In this document: piece by piece, positions 63,638 to 64,000 of the stretch | Position numbering within the stretch: the first letter of the stretch is position 1 | Layout of the letters: each line of letters begins with the position of its first letter | Source of the DNA: Duganella sp. CF402 | Lineage (GTDB): Bacteria > Pseudomonadota > Gammaproteobacteria > Burkholderiales > Burkholderiaceae_D | DNA length: 64,000 nt | Direction: 5' to 3' | Assembly (NCBI RefSeq): GCF_900109645.1 | Contig: NZ_FOBG01000002.1 | Coordinates: 124,001-188,000 of the forward strand | Translations under genes and position numbers: made by a program | The notes under the pieces: generated by a model | What the model saw: only the letters and a program-made list of their open reading frames with translations | Databases searched by the model: none | What the model was told of the DNA's origin: nothing

Positions 63638-64000
63638 ATGTCCCTGCTCAACAGCTTGAAAATCGTTACCGTAAAACGCCCTGCCCCTGTATCGCCAATC
63701 GCACGTCGCCGTGACATGCTGATCGCAAAACTGAACGAGCAGGTCGCTTACGCGCAAGCCCAGCAGGAAGGCGGCGTGTACGCGCGACGCGTATTCGCAC
63801 CGTGAAGGATCAGGAATCCGGCGAGAGCAAGCGCGTTGAAATGCCGAAGCGCGTTAAGCCTTGGTGGTTTACTGATGACAGCGGCAAGCTGTGTCTGGTC
63901 GTCAAATACGGCACTAAGCCGCTGGAACTGTCGAAGGGTAAAGCGGCTATCGAGCTGGCCACGCAAGCTGACCTGATTCCGACGCTGGAAACGCTGAAAG
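63638..64000 (+). pseudogene. DUF6641-like gene broken by a frameshift, runs off the window
   Basis: Starts at ATG 63638 (AAGGA eight bases upstream) with MSLLNSLKIVTVKRPAPVSP and reads to YARRVFAP and TGA at 63805. In the next frame the family text continues at once (ATRIRTVKDQESGES, then VEMPKRVKPWWFTDDSGKLCLV) to base 64000. One lost base near 63780-63790 would restore a single frame. GC content is back to chromosomal level. Either a real mutation or a sequencing error. Confidence 0.72.

Overview
The window looks like a GC-rich betaproteobacterial chromosome, most likely Oxalobacteraceae (Massilia/Duganella/Janthinobacterium type). The basis is the gyrA-serC-pheA-hisC order, a complete ccmABCDEFGHI cluster, a tmRNA with tag ANDNSYALAA, ubiG-gph, and many TonB-dependent receptors. 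No database search was possible; family names rest on motifs seen in the translations.

Layout. 1-6 kb: minus-strand gyrA, serC, pheA, hisC, with a terminator between gyrA and serC. 6.3-11.5 kb: ompA-like gene, a decayed Rpn/transposase-like gene with LEQG repeats, ubiG-gph, and two paralogous unknown genes. 11.5-34.2 kb: the most unusual block. It holds a tonB-exbB-exbD-MFP-RND-sbp operon, a rhodanese/cytochrome b pair, two TonB-dependent receptors, and between them a nine-gene operon in which every product is exported (DUF1549/DUF1553 haem protein, Tat-exported DUF1501, CHRD, three small cytochromes c, peroxiredoxin, SMP-30 family, lectin-like). Five sigma-54 (-24/-12) promoters and four copies of the inverted repeat TGCTG-N9-CAGCA tie these 19 genes into one predicted regulon. 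34.4 kb: a solitary GroEL paralogue with a His/Asp tail. 36-42.3 kb: ccm cluster. 42.3-46.5 kb: a sigma-54 activator without a sensor domain, metY (both behind the same 40-bp motif), and an ECF41-type sigma factor with its carboxymuconolactone decarboxylase-like target, each with a matching promoter. 46.6-58.8 kb: LysR/SDR pair, ssrA (tmRNA), a coiled-coil repeat protein, TetR/ABM, pncA-pncB-GGDEF/EAL, azoR/LysR, cbpA-cbpM. 58.8-63.6 kb: an AT-rich island carrying a four-gene ABC-three-component (ABC-3C) conflict system, a DUF3223-like gene and a membrane protein. The window ends in a frameshifted DUF6641-like gene.

How the parts may work together. The receptors would import an unidentified substrate powered by the dedicated TonB/ExbB/ExbD. 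The exported operon would process it in the periplasm with cytochromes matured by the nearby Ccm system, and a pump and sulfate-binding protein would handle products. The sulfate-binding protein, rhodanese and metY, with an activator resembling the SfnR group, suggest organosulfur or sulfate-ester scavenging. This is inference; the shared promoters and operators are seen directly in the sequence.
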